This document shows, piece after piece, positions 1 to 6,644 of a stretch of DNA of 26,604 nt (within the stretch, counting starts at the first letter, position 1; each line of letters begins with the position of its first letter). A program made the position numbers and the translations under genes. Source of the stretch: Desulfobacterales bacterium (lineage in GTDB: Bacteria > Desulfobacterota > Desulfobacteria > Desulfobacterales > JAHEIW01); contig JAQYWI010000059.1 in NCBI GenBank assembly GCA_030145015.1, positions 1 to 26,604 of the forward strand, given 5' to 3'. Below the pieces are notes generated by a model. It saw nothing but the letters and a program-made list of their open reading frames with translations, was not told where the DNA came from and did not search any database.

Positions 1-242
1 CCCCTTGATTCAGGGATGAGTGTCTGAACATACAACGTCTCTTCCAAATCTCTGCGTAACGCATCACCATCATGCTCAGTTTCGACGATGTCCTCAATCT
101 TTTTTTCAAAGGATTCAATATTATCGGACAAATATGCATCTATACCCGTTTTAAACAGTAGTCCAGCTTCACTGACCTTATCCAAAAAATCATCGAACTG
201 TCTGCCGATATCAAGTCTCTTCTTTAATATTCGAATTTCCAT
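1..242 (-). CDS. DUF47/PhoU-like phosphate transport accessory protein (N-terminal part, runs off the window)
   Basis: Reading the minus strand from an ATG at 242 gives an open frame of 80 codons to the window edge. The translation starts MEIRILKKRLDIGRQFDDFL and continues with acidic helical sequence, an EHDGDALRRDLEETLY stretch and TLIPESRG. This matches the start of the DUF47 (PhoU-like) family, where a conserved 'EheaD..rr.i...L...fiP' block sits near residues 50-80. Members are cytoplasmic helical proteins usually encoded beside Pit-type phosphate permeases, so a permease gene may lie just outside the window. An AAAGGA motif lies 7-12 bases before the ATG. Only the N-terminal third is visible, so the family assignment is good but the specific role is an inference. 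Confidence 0.72.
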   Translation of the reverse strand, partial: MEIRILKKRLDIGRQFDDFLDKVSEAGLLFKTGIDAYLSDNIESFEKKIEDIVETEHDGDALRRDLEETLYVQTLIPESR

Positions 243-948
243 CTAAAGATCCTTTATTAGAGAGGATTAATTATGCTAAAGTTTTTTGCGAATTGGGATT
301 TAGTTTTTGCAGCAATCTGTTCCTATCAAATATAGAATATGGGTCGCAACTAATATTATAAAATAAAATGAATTGGACGACCACAACATAATGTGGTGTC
401 GAACTTCTCTTAAAACCCTGAAATTCTGTTACTAAACCAAAAATCATTCAATTACATGTCTATTGAGAGACTGTCGAAAAAGTCAAAAAATGGAGATTTT
501 AGCAATTTCGCATGTAATGAAATCAATAACTTACAAGCATCAAATTCACAGATATAGGGTTTTTCGACAGTCTCTGAGAATATACAAGGTTAGGGTAAAG
601 TTGTGATATATAAAGAATCCGAACAAAATTCAGTGCGACTATAGAGCCGGATTTTGCCATGATTCAACTTTGATAAAAGTACATGTTTCAAAGTGATATC
701 GCAAGTGTTATTGGTCGATGCTAAGGCATGGTCCGTCATAGGGAAAAATCATTCCGCAATTGTGGCTTCTGAATTTGCAAATTAGCCATAGCGAATATAC
801 ACTTTTTCCAGCCAATATTTTTGTTAGCGTGCCTGAAGGTGAAATCTGAGAAAACTGAAAATTCGTTAGATGTGCTGACGTAATATGAAATTTTGGAATT
901 TTGTAGATTAGGTTTAAATCGGAGAAAATTATACAGAACCAAAACTTG
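243..948. other. Gene-poor AT-rich spacer
   Basis: No convincing gene is visible. A 68-codon minus-strand frame at 736-942 lacks a ribosome binding site and has low-complexity AT-driven composition. The only clear structure is the inverted-repeat element at 466-575, listed separately. Confidence 0.6.
466..575. repeat. MITE-like element with perfect 16-bp terminal inverted repeats
   Basis: The sequence agagactgtcgaaaaa at 466-481 is repeated exactly as its reverse complement at 560-575, enclosing a 78-bp AT-rich core with no coding capacity. Total size is 110 bp. Short non-coding elements with perfect termini like this are typical of MITEs mobilised by a transposase encoded elsewhere. I could not see a clear target-site duplication in the flanks. 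A strong transcriptional hairpin is an alternative reading, but the loop is long. Confidence 0.6.
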
Positions 949-958
949 GTAAACCTTG

Positions 959-1022
959 CCAGCTCATGGCGGGAAACGACAGTTCATGGCCCCGGGGGGA
1001 CAATTCATGGCGGAAAACGACA
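959..1022 (+). promoter_or_regulatory. Three LytTR-type boxes at 20-21 bp spacing upstream of the LytTR gene
   Basis: The published LytTR-domain binding consensus is [TA][AC][CA]GTTN[AG][TG], present as direct repeats about 21 bp apart. ACAGTTCAT at 979-987 fits perfectly. ACAATTCAT at 1000-1008 fits 8 of 9, exactly 21 bp downstream. CCAGCTCAT at 959-967 fits 7 of 9, 20 bp upstream. The surrounding motif tcatggcgg(g/a)aaacgaca is itself duplicated at 964-981 and 1005-1022. The ATG of the LytTR gene is at 1059, so autoregulation is a reasonable inference. Confidence 0.5.
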
Positions 1023-1058
1023 TATCGTGATAAAGCTTAATTGAATGGAGGAACCACC

Positions 1059-1418
1059 ATGAAATCGACAGACGGAATTCTGTGGAGACTACCGGTGAAA
1101 GGTACGGACGGATCGATTGATCTGATCGAGATAGATGGCATTTTTTATCCCGAAGCCCAGGGGGACGACACGCTGATTCGAACCAAGCGCAAAAAGCCCT
1201 ACCATTCCGTCCAGCGGCTGGGCGAGCTTGCCAAAAAACTTCCTGCACCGGCATTCGTGCGCTGCCATCGGCAATACATTGTCAATTTGAATCGGACCCG
1301 GGCACTCACCCCGCGCAACTCCAGAGATTACGACCTTCGGCTCGACCCTCCCGTGAACCGCCGCATTCCCATCGCCCGCAACCGGCTGAAAATGATTTGC
1401 AAGGTCCTCGGAGTTTAG
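1059..1418 (+). CDS. Single-domain LytTR family DNA-binding protein
   Basis: The 119-residue product is essentially one LytTR domain (about residues 15-115) with no receiver, membrane or sensor domain. Signature blocks are IDGIFYPEAQGDDTLIRT (26-43), the L..L...LPAPAFVRCHRQYIVNLN segment around 55-79, and a C-terminal RIPIARNRL. This is the beta-rich fold that binds paired direct repeats. I chose the ATG at 1059 because GGAGG at 1047-1051 sits 7 bases upstream; an in-frame TTG at 1041 lacks such a site. The gene stands alone inside a segment whose edges recur at 24620-24787, and it is preceded by three LytTR-like boxes. Likely role: a small regulator acting on its own promoter or on related repeats. 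No partner kinase is visible. Confidence 0.85.
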   Translation: MKSTDGILWRLPVKGTDGSIDLIEIDGIFYPEAQGDDTLIRTKRKKPYHSVQRLGELAKKLPAPAFVRCHRQYIVNLNRTRALTPRNSRDYDLRLDPPVNRRIPIARNRLKMICKVLGV

Positions 1419-1477
1419 AAGTAGGGAACGCAACAGTCATGAACATATGCATCTTTTTTTTAACTGAAAATCAGTAA

Positions 1478-1939
1478 CTATTTTTGAAGGATCCTATATC
1501 TTCTATTCTTTACTTTTATAAAATACTGATCGTTGTCATATTCCAGCAGATCCGAGATTTTCATTAATCCGCGTTCGGTAAACTTGATGGTTTCCTCCCC
1601 CATTCGCATGTACAGATCGTCGCCGCGTATAAACAGGCTCCTGGGCTTCAGCTTGATCTGCTTCTTGGTATTCAGTACCAGCGTAGTATCCTTGTCTTTA
1701 ATTAAATCCACCACAAACAAAGCGGTATCTTCGTAATGGAAATAAACTTTCTCTTGAACAGCTCCTCTCTTCTGGAAAAGGTAATAACCATTTTCATCTC
1801 TTTTTATTGAAGAATGGAAATAGTCTATGATCTTCTTATGTTCAAATTCCCCATGCGCGTTGTGCCAGCGCCCGTTTTTGTCGAGCCAGAATATCGCCCG
1901 GTCTTTAGGGATGATTATTTCCGTTCGTTTGTTCTTCAT
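1478..1939 (-). CDS. DUF1285-like conserved protein
   Basis: The 153-residue product is hydrophilic, with no signal peptide or membrane segment. The N-terminal half reads AIFWLDKNGRWHNAHGEFEH, then a helix, IKRDENGYYLFQ, and a VYFHYEDTALFVVDL block. This order (W.h.G..I.r..lv..f...l.rd..G.Y.l......i.VeD.pfvv) resembles the DUF1285 family, known from structural genomics and of unknown function. The C-terminal half is a second beta-rich segment with RGLMKISDLLEYDNDQYFIKVKN-like sequence. Upstream AAGGAA lies about 14 bases before the ATG, a long spacing. The gene stands alone between the LytTR cassette and a repeat-rich spacer. The family match is moderate; the function is unknown. Confidence 0.7.
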   Translation of the reverse strand: MKNKRTEIIIPKDRAIFWLDKNGRWHNAHGEFEHKKIIDYFHSSIKRDENGYYLFQKRGAVQEKVYFHYEDTALFVVDLIKDKDTTLVLNTKKQIKLKPRSLFIRGDDLYMRMGEETIKFTERGLMKISDLLEYDNDQYFIKVKNRRYRILQK

Positions 1940-2061
1940 AATGGGCTTAAGGTTCCTTTTTTTAAGGGGTGCGCGTCAGGCTTGAAGCCGGTTATGATTC
2001 TCACCCTATCATATCCGCTTCTCTTGACAATTTTTTTTTGAGTTCAATAATTAAAATGGAA

Positions 2062-2375
2062 GCTGTCCCAAAATTAGCAGTTCATCTTCGAAGACAGAGA
2101 AAAAAGTTCTAAGGATGCTCTAAAGTTCGAAGTGCCTAAATTGCCTAAAATGAGCTAAAATGCCTAAAGTTGAGGAATTCTACCCGTCGAGAGCCTCCCG
2201 TCGAGAGCCTCCCTTCGAGAGCCTCCCTTCGAGAGCCTCCCTTCGAGAGCCTCAGGGTCTAACGACTGGGTCGAACGACTGGGTCTAACGACTGGGTCGA
2301 ACGATCATTTTAAAAAAGCTGGAGCGCCATGCTGCGCGAGCGAAACCATAATTTTAGCTCATTTGTTGTTCGCAT
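2062..2375. repeat. Dispersed palindromic repeat, copy 1 (with tandem arrays)
   Basis: This intergenic element is built from (i) an outer block with agcagttcatctt and gaagacagag, (ii) tandem variants of a ctaaa(g/a)tg(c/a) word ending in gcctaaagttgagg, (iii) two tandem arrays at 2185-2306, and (iv) a right arm with ctggagcg...cgaaaccataattttagctcatttg. Related copies are at 13008-13202 (inverted, no arrays) and 14591-14787 (same orientation, shorter arrays). The left and right arms are imperfect inverted repeats of each other, so the RNA could fold into a long hairpin. No coding capacity is visible. Confidence 0.7.
2185..2306 (+). repeat. Two adjoining tandem arrays: 5 x 14 bp and 4 x 13 bp
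   Basis: The first array has five units of c(g/t)tcgagagcctcc at 2185-2198, 2199-2212, 2213-2226, 2227-2240 and 2241-2254. The second has four units of gggtc(t/g)aacgact at 2255-2267, 2268-2280, 2281-2293 and 2294-2306, alternating t and g at the sixth base; the last unit ends gatc. Units abut with no spacers, which excludes a CRISPR array. The same two arrays occur with 3 and 2 units at 14647-14714. Confidence 0.85.
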
Positions 2376-2419
2376 TTTTGAGAGCTTTTAATTGATCTAA
2401 TTTTATTGGATGCTGAAAT

Positions 2420-2761
2420 ATGATCACGGATTTCTCATTCGGGAAGATCGTTGTCAATGGAAAAGCTTATTCCGATGACATTAAAATTGTCCGCGGGCAG
2501 GTGATCCCGGAATGGTGGCGCAAGAGCGGACACCGGGTTGGTGTCGAGGACATTGCCGATATTTTGGAATCCGGGCCCGAAATCGTGATCATTGGGAAGG
2601 GATCTCCGGGGTTAATGAAGACCAGTACCCACTTACGTGAAAGCCTGGAAGCCAATAACATTGTGTTAATTGAAAAGAAAACATCCAAAGCGATCGAGGT
2701 TTTTAATAAACTTTTTCAGGAAAGCAGGAAGGTTGCGGCGGGCTTTCATATCACCTGCTAA
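2420..2761 (+). CDS. Mth938-like domain protein (DUF498 family)
   Basis: The 113-residue product covers one complete Mth938-like domain. Visible signatures are FSFGKIVVNGKAYSDDIKI near the start, WWRKSGHRVGVEDIADILE (about 32-50), IVIIGKGSPGLMK (about 55-67), a KKTSKAIEVFNKLFQE block and the terminal VAAGFHITC. Family members are small cytoplasmic alpha/beta proteins. The human relative NDUFAF3 assists complex I assembly, but the bacterial role is not established. The gene follows the repeat-rich spacer and precedes a secreted DUF4197 protein by 59 bp, so the two might be co-transcribed. No strong ribosome binding site precedes the ATG. Family identity is clear; function is unknown. Confidence 0.87.
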   Translation: MITDFSFGKIVVNGKAYSDDIKIVRGQVIPEWWRKSGHRVGVEDIADILESGPEIVIIGKGSPGLMKTSTHLRESLEANNIVLIEKKTSKAIEVFNKLFQESRKVAAGFHITC

Positions 2762-2820
2762 AAAGTTTGCAGACTTTGCCTGCTTTTAACCTGTTCCACC
2801 TCTTTTGAAAGGAGTAAATA

Positions 2821-3558
2821 ATGAAAGCGTGTCGTTTTATATTTCGTCTGGTGCTGGGTGCTGTTTTAATTTGCAGCATTCATTTCGCATACGCGGGCAG
2901 TTTCAGCGATATTCTCAAGGGCGCTCAGGAAACCTTTGGCAGCAAAGGGGGTCTTTCAAACGCTGAAATCATTCAAGGCCTCAAGGAAGCGCTCCAGGTC
3001 GGTACCGAAAACGCCGTAAAGCTGGTATCCAAACCGGACGGATATTATCAGAACCCGGACATTAAAATCCCGCTTCCGGAATCGGTGCAAAAAGTTGAAA
3101 AGATTTTGAGAGCCACCGGGTACGGAGAAAAAGTAGACAGTTTTGAATTGAGCATGAACCGGGCTGCCGAGCGTGCCGCTCCCGAGGCGAAATCTATTTT
3201 CGGGGATGCCATCACACAGATGACGTTTGATGATGCCAAAAAAATTCTCGACGGTCGGGATAATGAGGCTACGCTTTATTTTGAAGACAAAACCTCAGGT
3301 CGACTCCAGGAGGTTTTTAAACCCCTCGTTAAAGACGCCATGGGCGAGGTCGGTGTCACGCAGTCGTTCCAGGATTTGAATGCCAGGGCGGAAAGCATGC
3401 CCTTCGGCAAGAGCTTGAGTTTCGACCTGGATCAGTATGTCACCGATGGTGCCTTAAAGGGGCTTTTTAAGATGCTGGCTGAAGAGGAAAAACGCATCCG
3501 GACTGAACCGGCCGCCCGCGTCACAGAGTTGCTGAAGAAAGTTTTCGCAAGTCAATAG
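2821..3558 (+). CDS. Secreted DUF4197 family protein
   Basis: The 245-residue product starts with a signal peptide: basic MKACR, a hydrophobic stretch to about residue 22, and a cleavage-like AYA/G at 25/26. The mature protein is helical: FSDILKGAQ, LSNAEIIQGLKEALQVGTENAV, a PDGYYQNPDIKIPLP block and VEKILRATGYGEKVDSFELSMNRAAERAAPEAKSIF. It continues with MTFDDAKKILDGRDNEATLYF and a KPLVKDAMGEVGVTQSF segment. That order is the DUF4197 signature, a periplasmic or envelope family of unknown function. AAAGGAG at 2809-2815 lies five bases before the ATG, giving a firm start. No lipobox is seen at the cleavage site. Confidence 0.88.
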   Translation: MKACRFIFRLVLGAVLICSIHFAYAGSFSDILKGAQETFGSKGGLSNAEIIQGLKEALQVGTENAVKLVSKPDGYYQNPDIKIPLPESVQKVEKILRATGYGEKVDSFELSMNRAAERAAPEAKSIFGDAITQMTFDDAKKILDGRDNEATLYFEDKTSGRLQEVFKPLVKDAMGEVGVTQSFQDLNARAESMPFGKSLSFDLDQYVTDGALKGLFKMLAEEEKRIRTEPAARVTELLKKVFASQ

Positions 3559-3583
3559 GACTTTGAAATTTAGTGCACTTTCT

Positions 3584-3856
3584 TTAAAAATTATAAGGGC
3601 GGCTATCGGAGTCCGCCCTGTAAAAGCCCGATATCTCATCTCCCAGTGATTCAAGATAATCATTTAGCGCTTCATCATTATCAAAGCTGAGGGTGCCCAC
3701 GTGACCGCTTATATGACCTGCACCCGTATCCGGACGTATGCGGCACATGGCTTTTAAAAATCTATCCGGTTCGTTCTGGTAGTTTTCGGCCAGTTCTTTT
3801 TCGCTGACGGCCTGGCGGGCATGCCCGTAAGCATCAAAATAAACGTAGTATTTCAT
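3584..3856 (-). CDS. Small hypothetical protein, last gene of the three-gene operon
   Basis: The 90-residue product is soluble and acidic, with YVYFDAYGHARQAVSEKELAE at the start, IRPDTGAGHISGHVGTLSF in the middle and NDYLESLGDEISGFYR near the end. I do not recognise a family. Its ATG shares one base with the TGA of the upstream gene (position 3856), so it is probably translationally coupled to the FliG-like gene. It converges on the DUF4197 gene with a 25-bp gap. The coupling is the main argument that it is real and works with the two genes upstream. Confidence 0.7.
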   Translation of the reverse strand: MKYYVYFDAYGHARQAVSEKELAENYQNEPDRFLKAMCRIRPDTGAGHISGHVGTLSFDNDEALNDYLESLGDEISGFYRADSDSRPYNF

Positions 3857-4593
3857 CAGATACGCCCCTGGTCTTTCAACTCCGACATGATGGCTACGAA
3901 CTTGTTCTGGGCCTCCACGATTTCATGAGGCGCAATGGAATCCATCTGTTCAATCGCTTCAAATAACATCGATGCGCCTCTGTCCGGCAGATGGTCGAAT
4001 ATTTTGATCTGCGCTTTGCCGTCCATTTCTTTTACGGTTTTTGCCAGATCATCGATATGGATTATCTGCAGAAAACGTTTAATCGCCTTCTCATCGAGCT
4101 TGGCGATAACATTACCGAGTTTGGCGGAGGAATTCGTTGCCGCAGGCTTGTTCTCAATTTTTTCCAGATAAGATAGCAGTTTCTCCTTTTCTCTGACTTC
4201 AAACTCCTCTTTAAAAGTGATATGTCCCGTTTCACCGAGGAAAGAAAGTAAAAGCTCTTTGAGGAGTTTAGGGTGCATGCCATCCAGAATTCCGAGCACA
4301 CCTTCTAAGATAATACAGCGATCCAGCAGTTCCTTCCCTGTAAAGTCCCCGGTTAAGATATAAAGTTCCAGAATGGTTCTGGCCCTGTGGCTTTTGATGC
4401 CATCCAATGCCAGGTGAAGCCCTTTGCGCAGCAGAAATGATGAACTTTCTTCGGCTTCTTTGCCCAGCGACAGTAAACCGAAATTTCTCCCTTTGGTGGC
4501 CAGGGCAAGGATTTCAGATACCCGTGCAAAACACTGGCGCTTCTCTTCCTCGTTTACCCGGAGCTGCCGACAGAATTCTGCGTCATAATTCAT
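3856..4593 (-). CDS. Soluble protein with a MotA-cytoplasmic-like region and a FliG C-terminal-like domain
   Basis: The 245-residue product has no membrane segment. Residues 22-80 (LALATKGRNFGLLSLGKEAE, then FLLRKGLHLALDG and ARTILEL) resemble the cytoplasmic loop of MotA-type stator proteins, whose pattern is A.r.GlLaLe.e....fl.kGl.L.vDG....r.iLE. Residues 160-245 resemble the FliG C-terminal domain: LDEKAIKRFLQIIHIDDLAK, a KAQIKIFDHLPDRGASMLFE block, VEAQNKFVAIMSELKDQGRI at the very end. AAGGAG lies 6-7 bases before the ATG. It is the middle gene of a minus-strand operon, with no flagellar gene nearby. The domain resemblances are read by eye. The function, possibly scaffold or switch-like rather than flagellar, is an inference. 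Confidence 0.65.
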   Translation of the reverse strand: MNYDAEFCRQLRVNEEEKRQCFARVSEILALATKGRNFGLLSLGKEAEESSSFLLRKGLHLALDGIKSHRARTILELYILTGDFTGKELLDRCIILEGVLGILDGMHPKLLKELLLSFLGETGHITFKEEFEVREKEKLLSYLEKIENKPAATNSSAKLGNVIAKLDEKAIKRFLQIIHIDDLAKTVKEMDGKAQIKIFDHLPDRGASMLFEAIEQMDSIAPHEIVEAQNKFVAIMSELKDQGRI

Positions 4594-4629
4594 GCGCTCT
4601 CCTTCAGGTCCATTGGCCAGGCGCTGTCT

Positions 4630-5709
4630 TTATTTTTTGATTTTTCCCAACAGACGTCGCTCGATCTCATTTTTAGCCCATTGCAACTGTTGATTTTGCT
4701 TGCCGGTCTCGAAAATATGAACGATTTTCTCAGTGAAATTTTTAGCATTGCGGTAGCCTGTAGCAACGGCTTCTTCTATAATACCCCAATCACGGGTTTT
4801 GGTAAAGTCCCTAAAAACTGCTCTAAGTTCCGGAAAAAGTTCTTTTATCAGCCCATCCTGAAAGGCTGCATAGAAACCCAGGGCGGCCGTCTTGTGATTC
4901 CGTATAAGATAACAGAGCGTTCCGTGTTGCGTTGTGTCCGCCAGAAGATCCTTGACGGCCCTGGCAAGTAGTTCAATGGGTGAGTGCGGAAAAGCGGCAA
5001 TTAATTCACGCCAGATAACCGGATCAAAGGTGGAATCTTTCATTTCACCAATTTCGTGGTATATAAAATTGTCTTTTTGAGCGGCCAAAATTGTCGGCAT
5101 TTGATGCCGCAATGCTTCTGAGTCCTGCTCTTTAAGCCCACAGTGTTCGAGTGCAAATTGCAGTGCCGGGCGACCTGATTTTTTTATAAAGGCGATTTGA
5201 TCCCAGAGAAAAAGCCTGGCGGAATCGGTGCGCAGCAGGATTAAATTGTCCTGCGAAAGCGCCGGTAGGGTTAACAGATCACGGGCAAGTTCCCGCTCGA
5301 GGGTGTATACGGTGTATCCGTCGATTTGGCTTTTATTTTTAATCGCGGCCAGAAAAAAGGTGGGTTTCAGGCTGTAGGCGTAGCCGGCGCCATACAAGAC
5401 GCCTTGAGGTTCCAGTACCGCATTAATCTCTGCCGTGTTAAACGGATCATAGTGCTTACCTCCGATGGAAAGATCCGTAAATTTTTTTTCGGCAAGTTTT
5501 TCCCAGAGCTGTTCCTTTGCACCTATCCAATCGAGAATTTCAGATGAGTCTTTCTCTTCCCACGGATTCAATTCGTTTTCCCATTTATAAAGGTCCCGCA
5601 GTCGCAGGGCCAGTCCACAGACAGAAAACAATCCGGCATGCCGCGCATCTGAAATTTCGCAGTTTTTAAGAACCTGTCGAGCGAAAGCATCTATTTCGAT
5701 CATTTTCAT
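4630..5709 (-). CDS. Conserved protein of unknown function, first gene of the FliG-like operon
   Basis: The 359-residue product is soluble and mainly helical. Near the start is a CGLALRLRDLYKWENELNPWEE segment. A GKHYDPFNTAEINAVL block follows around 82-97, then GVLYGAGYAYSLKPTFFLA, LERELARDLLTLPAL and LFLWDQIAF. The C-terminal half has IYHEIGEMKDS and a long helical region with H-containing LADTTQHGTL and LRAVFRDFTKTRDWG. I recall a sulfate-reducer family labelled Sfum_1244 with this look, but cannot verify it. AGAGG about 9 bases upstream supports the ATG at 5709; a second in-frame ATG follows two codons later. The next gene starts 36 bp downstream, so they likely form one transcript. Confidence 0.75.
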   Translation of the reverse strand: MKMIEIDAFARQVLKNCEISDARHAGLFSVCGLALRLRDLYKWENELNPWEEKDSSEILDWIGAKEQLWEKLAEKKFTDLSIGGKHYDPFNTAEINAVLEPQGVLYGAGYAYSLKPTFFLAAIKNKSQIDGYTVYTLERELARDLLTLPALSQDNLILLRTDSARLFLWDQIAFIKKSGRPALQFALEHCGLKEQDSEALRHQMPTILAAQKDNFIYHEIGEMKDSTFDPVIWRELIAAFPHSPIELLARAVKDLLADTTQHGTLCYLIRNHKTAALGFYAAFQDGLIKELFPELRAVFRDFTKTRDWGIIEEAVATGYRNAKNFTEKIVHIFETGKQNQQLQWAKNEIERRLLGKIKK

Positions 5710-5773
5710 TAATTTAGGCCTCTTTTTCTATTCTGTATTCCACAAAAAATTCCTTGCAGGATGGCGGGGATCT

Positions 5774-6427
5774 TTATTCGTACCAGAATCGTATGTTGTC
5801 CAGACTTTCACGATCCGTTCTAAAATTGTTGATCGGCGATTCATTGTCGGCATACCCCAGTGAAATGCCTAAGACGATTTCCTTATCTTTAGAGATATCG
5901 AGGATCTCCGCTACTTCTTCGCCATAGGATGAAATCAGTCCTATCGGACATGTCGCCAGTCCATGGGCCTGGGCGGCCAGCAGCAGATAGGAAACACTGA
6001 GACCCACGTCCATGTAGCGGAGTTTTGGAAACAGCCGGTCGATGGTAACAATAATAGCTACCGGTGCGCCGTAAAAAGAACAGCTGCCCTCCTCGACAAA
6101 CTGATTGAATTCCAGGCCCATCTCAGCAACTTTAGGTGCCATGGCCCGTGAAGCCCGGCGACTTCGGTTTTTAAATATCTCCGGCAATGGCTTTTGGGTC
6201 CCGGGGCCGCAGGAGATCCCTCGCTCCGCGTGCGCTTTTTGCAGGCGCTTCACCAGCCGATCCTTTTCTTCACCGTAAACAATTACATATTCCCAGGGCT
6301 GTATATTAATAGCCGACGGGGCCTTGCCGGCATATTCTAAAACGGTTTCGATATCCTCCCGCGAAACCGGTCGATTGAGATATGCGCGGGCGCTTTTGCG
6401 ATCTGTCATGACAGAAAATACATCCAT
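5774..6427 (-). CDS. Nitroreductase family protein (FMN-dependent)
   Basis: The 217-residue product has the usual length and layout of single-domain nitroreductases. RKSARAYLNRPVSREDIETVLEYA (from residue 10) is the N-terminal FMN-phosphate-binding R.S.R.y motif. APSAINIQPWEYVIV (36-50) follows, with a DVGLSVSYLLLAAQAHGLATC-type helix and CPIG turn around 140-165, and a C-terminal LGISLGYAD. It should bind FMN as a homodimer and reduce nitro, quinone or flavin-type substrates with NAD(P)H; the true substrate cannot be read from the sequence. A GGGAGAG stretch lies about 6 bases before the ATG. It is upstream of and co-directional with the 5709-3584 operon, with a 64-bp gap, so loose co-transcription is possible. 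Confidence 0.88.
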   Translation of the reverse strand: MDVFSVMTDRKSARAYLNRPVSREDIETVLEYAGKAPSAINIQPWEYVIVYGEEKDRLVKRLQKAHAERGISCGPGTQKPLPEIFKNRSRRASRAMAPKVAEMGLEFNQFVEEGSCSFYGAPVAIIVTIDRLFPKLRYMDVGLSVSYLLLAAQAHGLATCPIGLISSYGEEVAEILDISKDKEIVLGISLGYADNESPINNFRTDRESLDNIRFWYE

Positions 6428-6580
6428 AGCGGTCTCTCCCCAAAAATCAGTTATGGGTTAATGGTTCTTCGTTATTGGGCCGGCTATCTCAAGTTTCTAA
6501 TTCTCACCAAATGCCTGCAGTCGATTCCTCAAAGAATGCCAAAAACCAGATAACAAATAACCACTGCATCGGCATTAACC

Positions 6581-6609
6581 TTGACAGGCGCAGTGGATGA
6601 TTATATTTT
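6581..6609 (+). promoter_or_regulatory. Candidate sigma-70 promoter for the gene at 6645
   Basis: A perfect TTGACA at 6581-6586 is followed after 17 bp by TATTTT at 6604-6609 (or after 15 bp by TATATT at 6602-6607). Transcription would begin near 6616, about 28 bases before the GTG start at 6645. The -10 match is only moderate. Confidence 0.4.
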
Positions 6610-6644
6610 TCTCAAATTTCGGTAAATGTCAACAAGGAGGAACC

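Larger units (their letters stand above)
949..1457 (+). repeat. LytTR cassette: segment whose two edges recur at 24620-24787
   Basis: The left edge (17 bases at 949-965) is an exact reverse complement of 24771-24787. The right edge (22 bases at 1436-1457) is an exact reverse complement of 24620-24641, and similarity at the right edge extends outward to about 40 bases (1418-1457) with roughly 7 mismatches. The order and relative orientation of the two edges are preserved, so the segments are two members of one dispersed family. This copy carries a LytTR gene between the edges; the other carries about 130 bp of non-coding sequence. The nature of the element (transposon derivative, IS end or repeat cassette) is unknown. 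Confidence 0.6.

Noticed and set aside
736..942. A 68-codon minus-strand frame in the left spacer
   Set aside because: No ribosome binding site, AT-driven composition, no recognisable motif.
949..1022. IS21-type end, suggested by repeated tcatggcgg..aaacgaca words
   Set aside because: No transposase is seen and the pattern is explained as well by paired LytTR boxes; kept as an open alternative only.
1089..1433. A 114-codon minus-strand frame opposite the LytTR gene
   Set aside because: It is the antisense shadow of a clear LytTR coding region with a good start and motifs.
2185..2306. Short tandem repeats that might suggest a CRISPR array
   Set aside because: Units of 14 and 13 bp abut with no spacers between them, so it is a simple tandem array.
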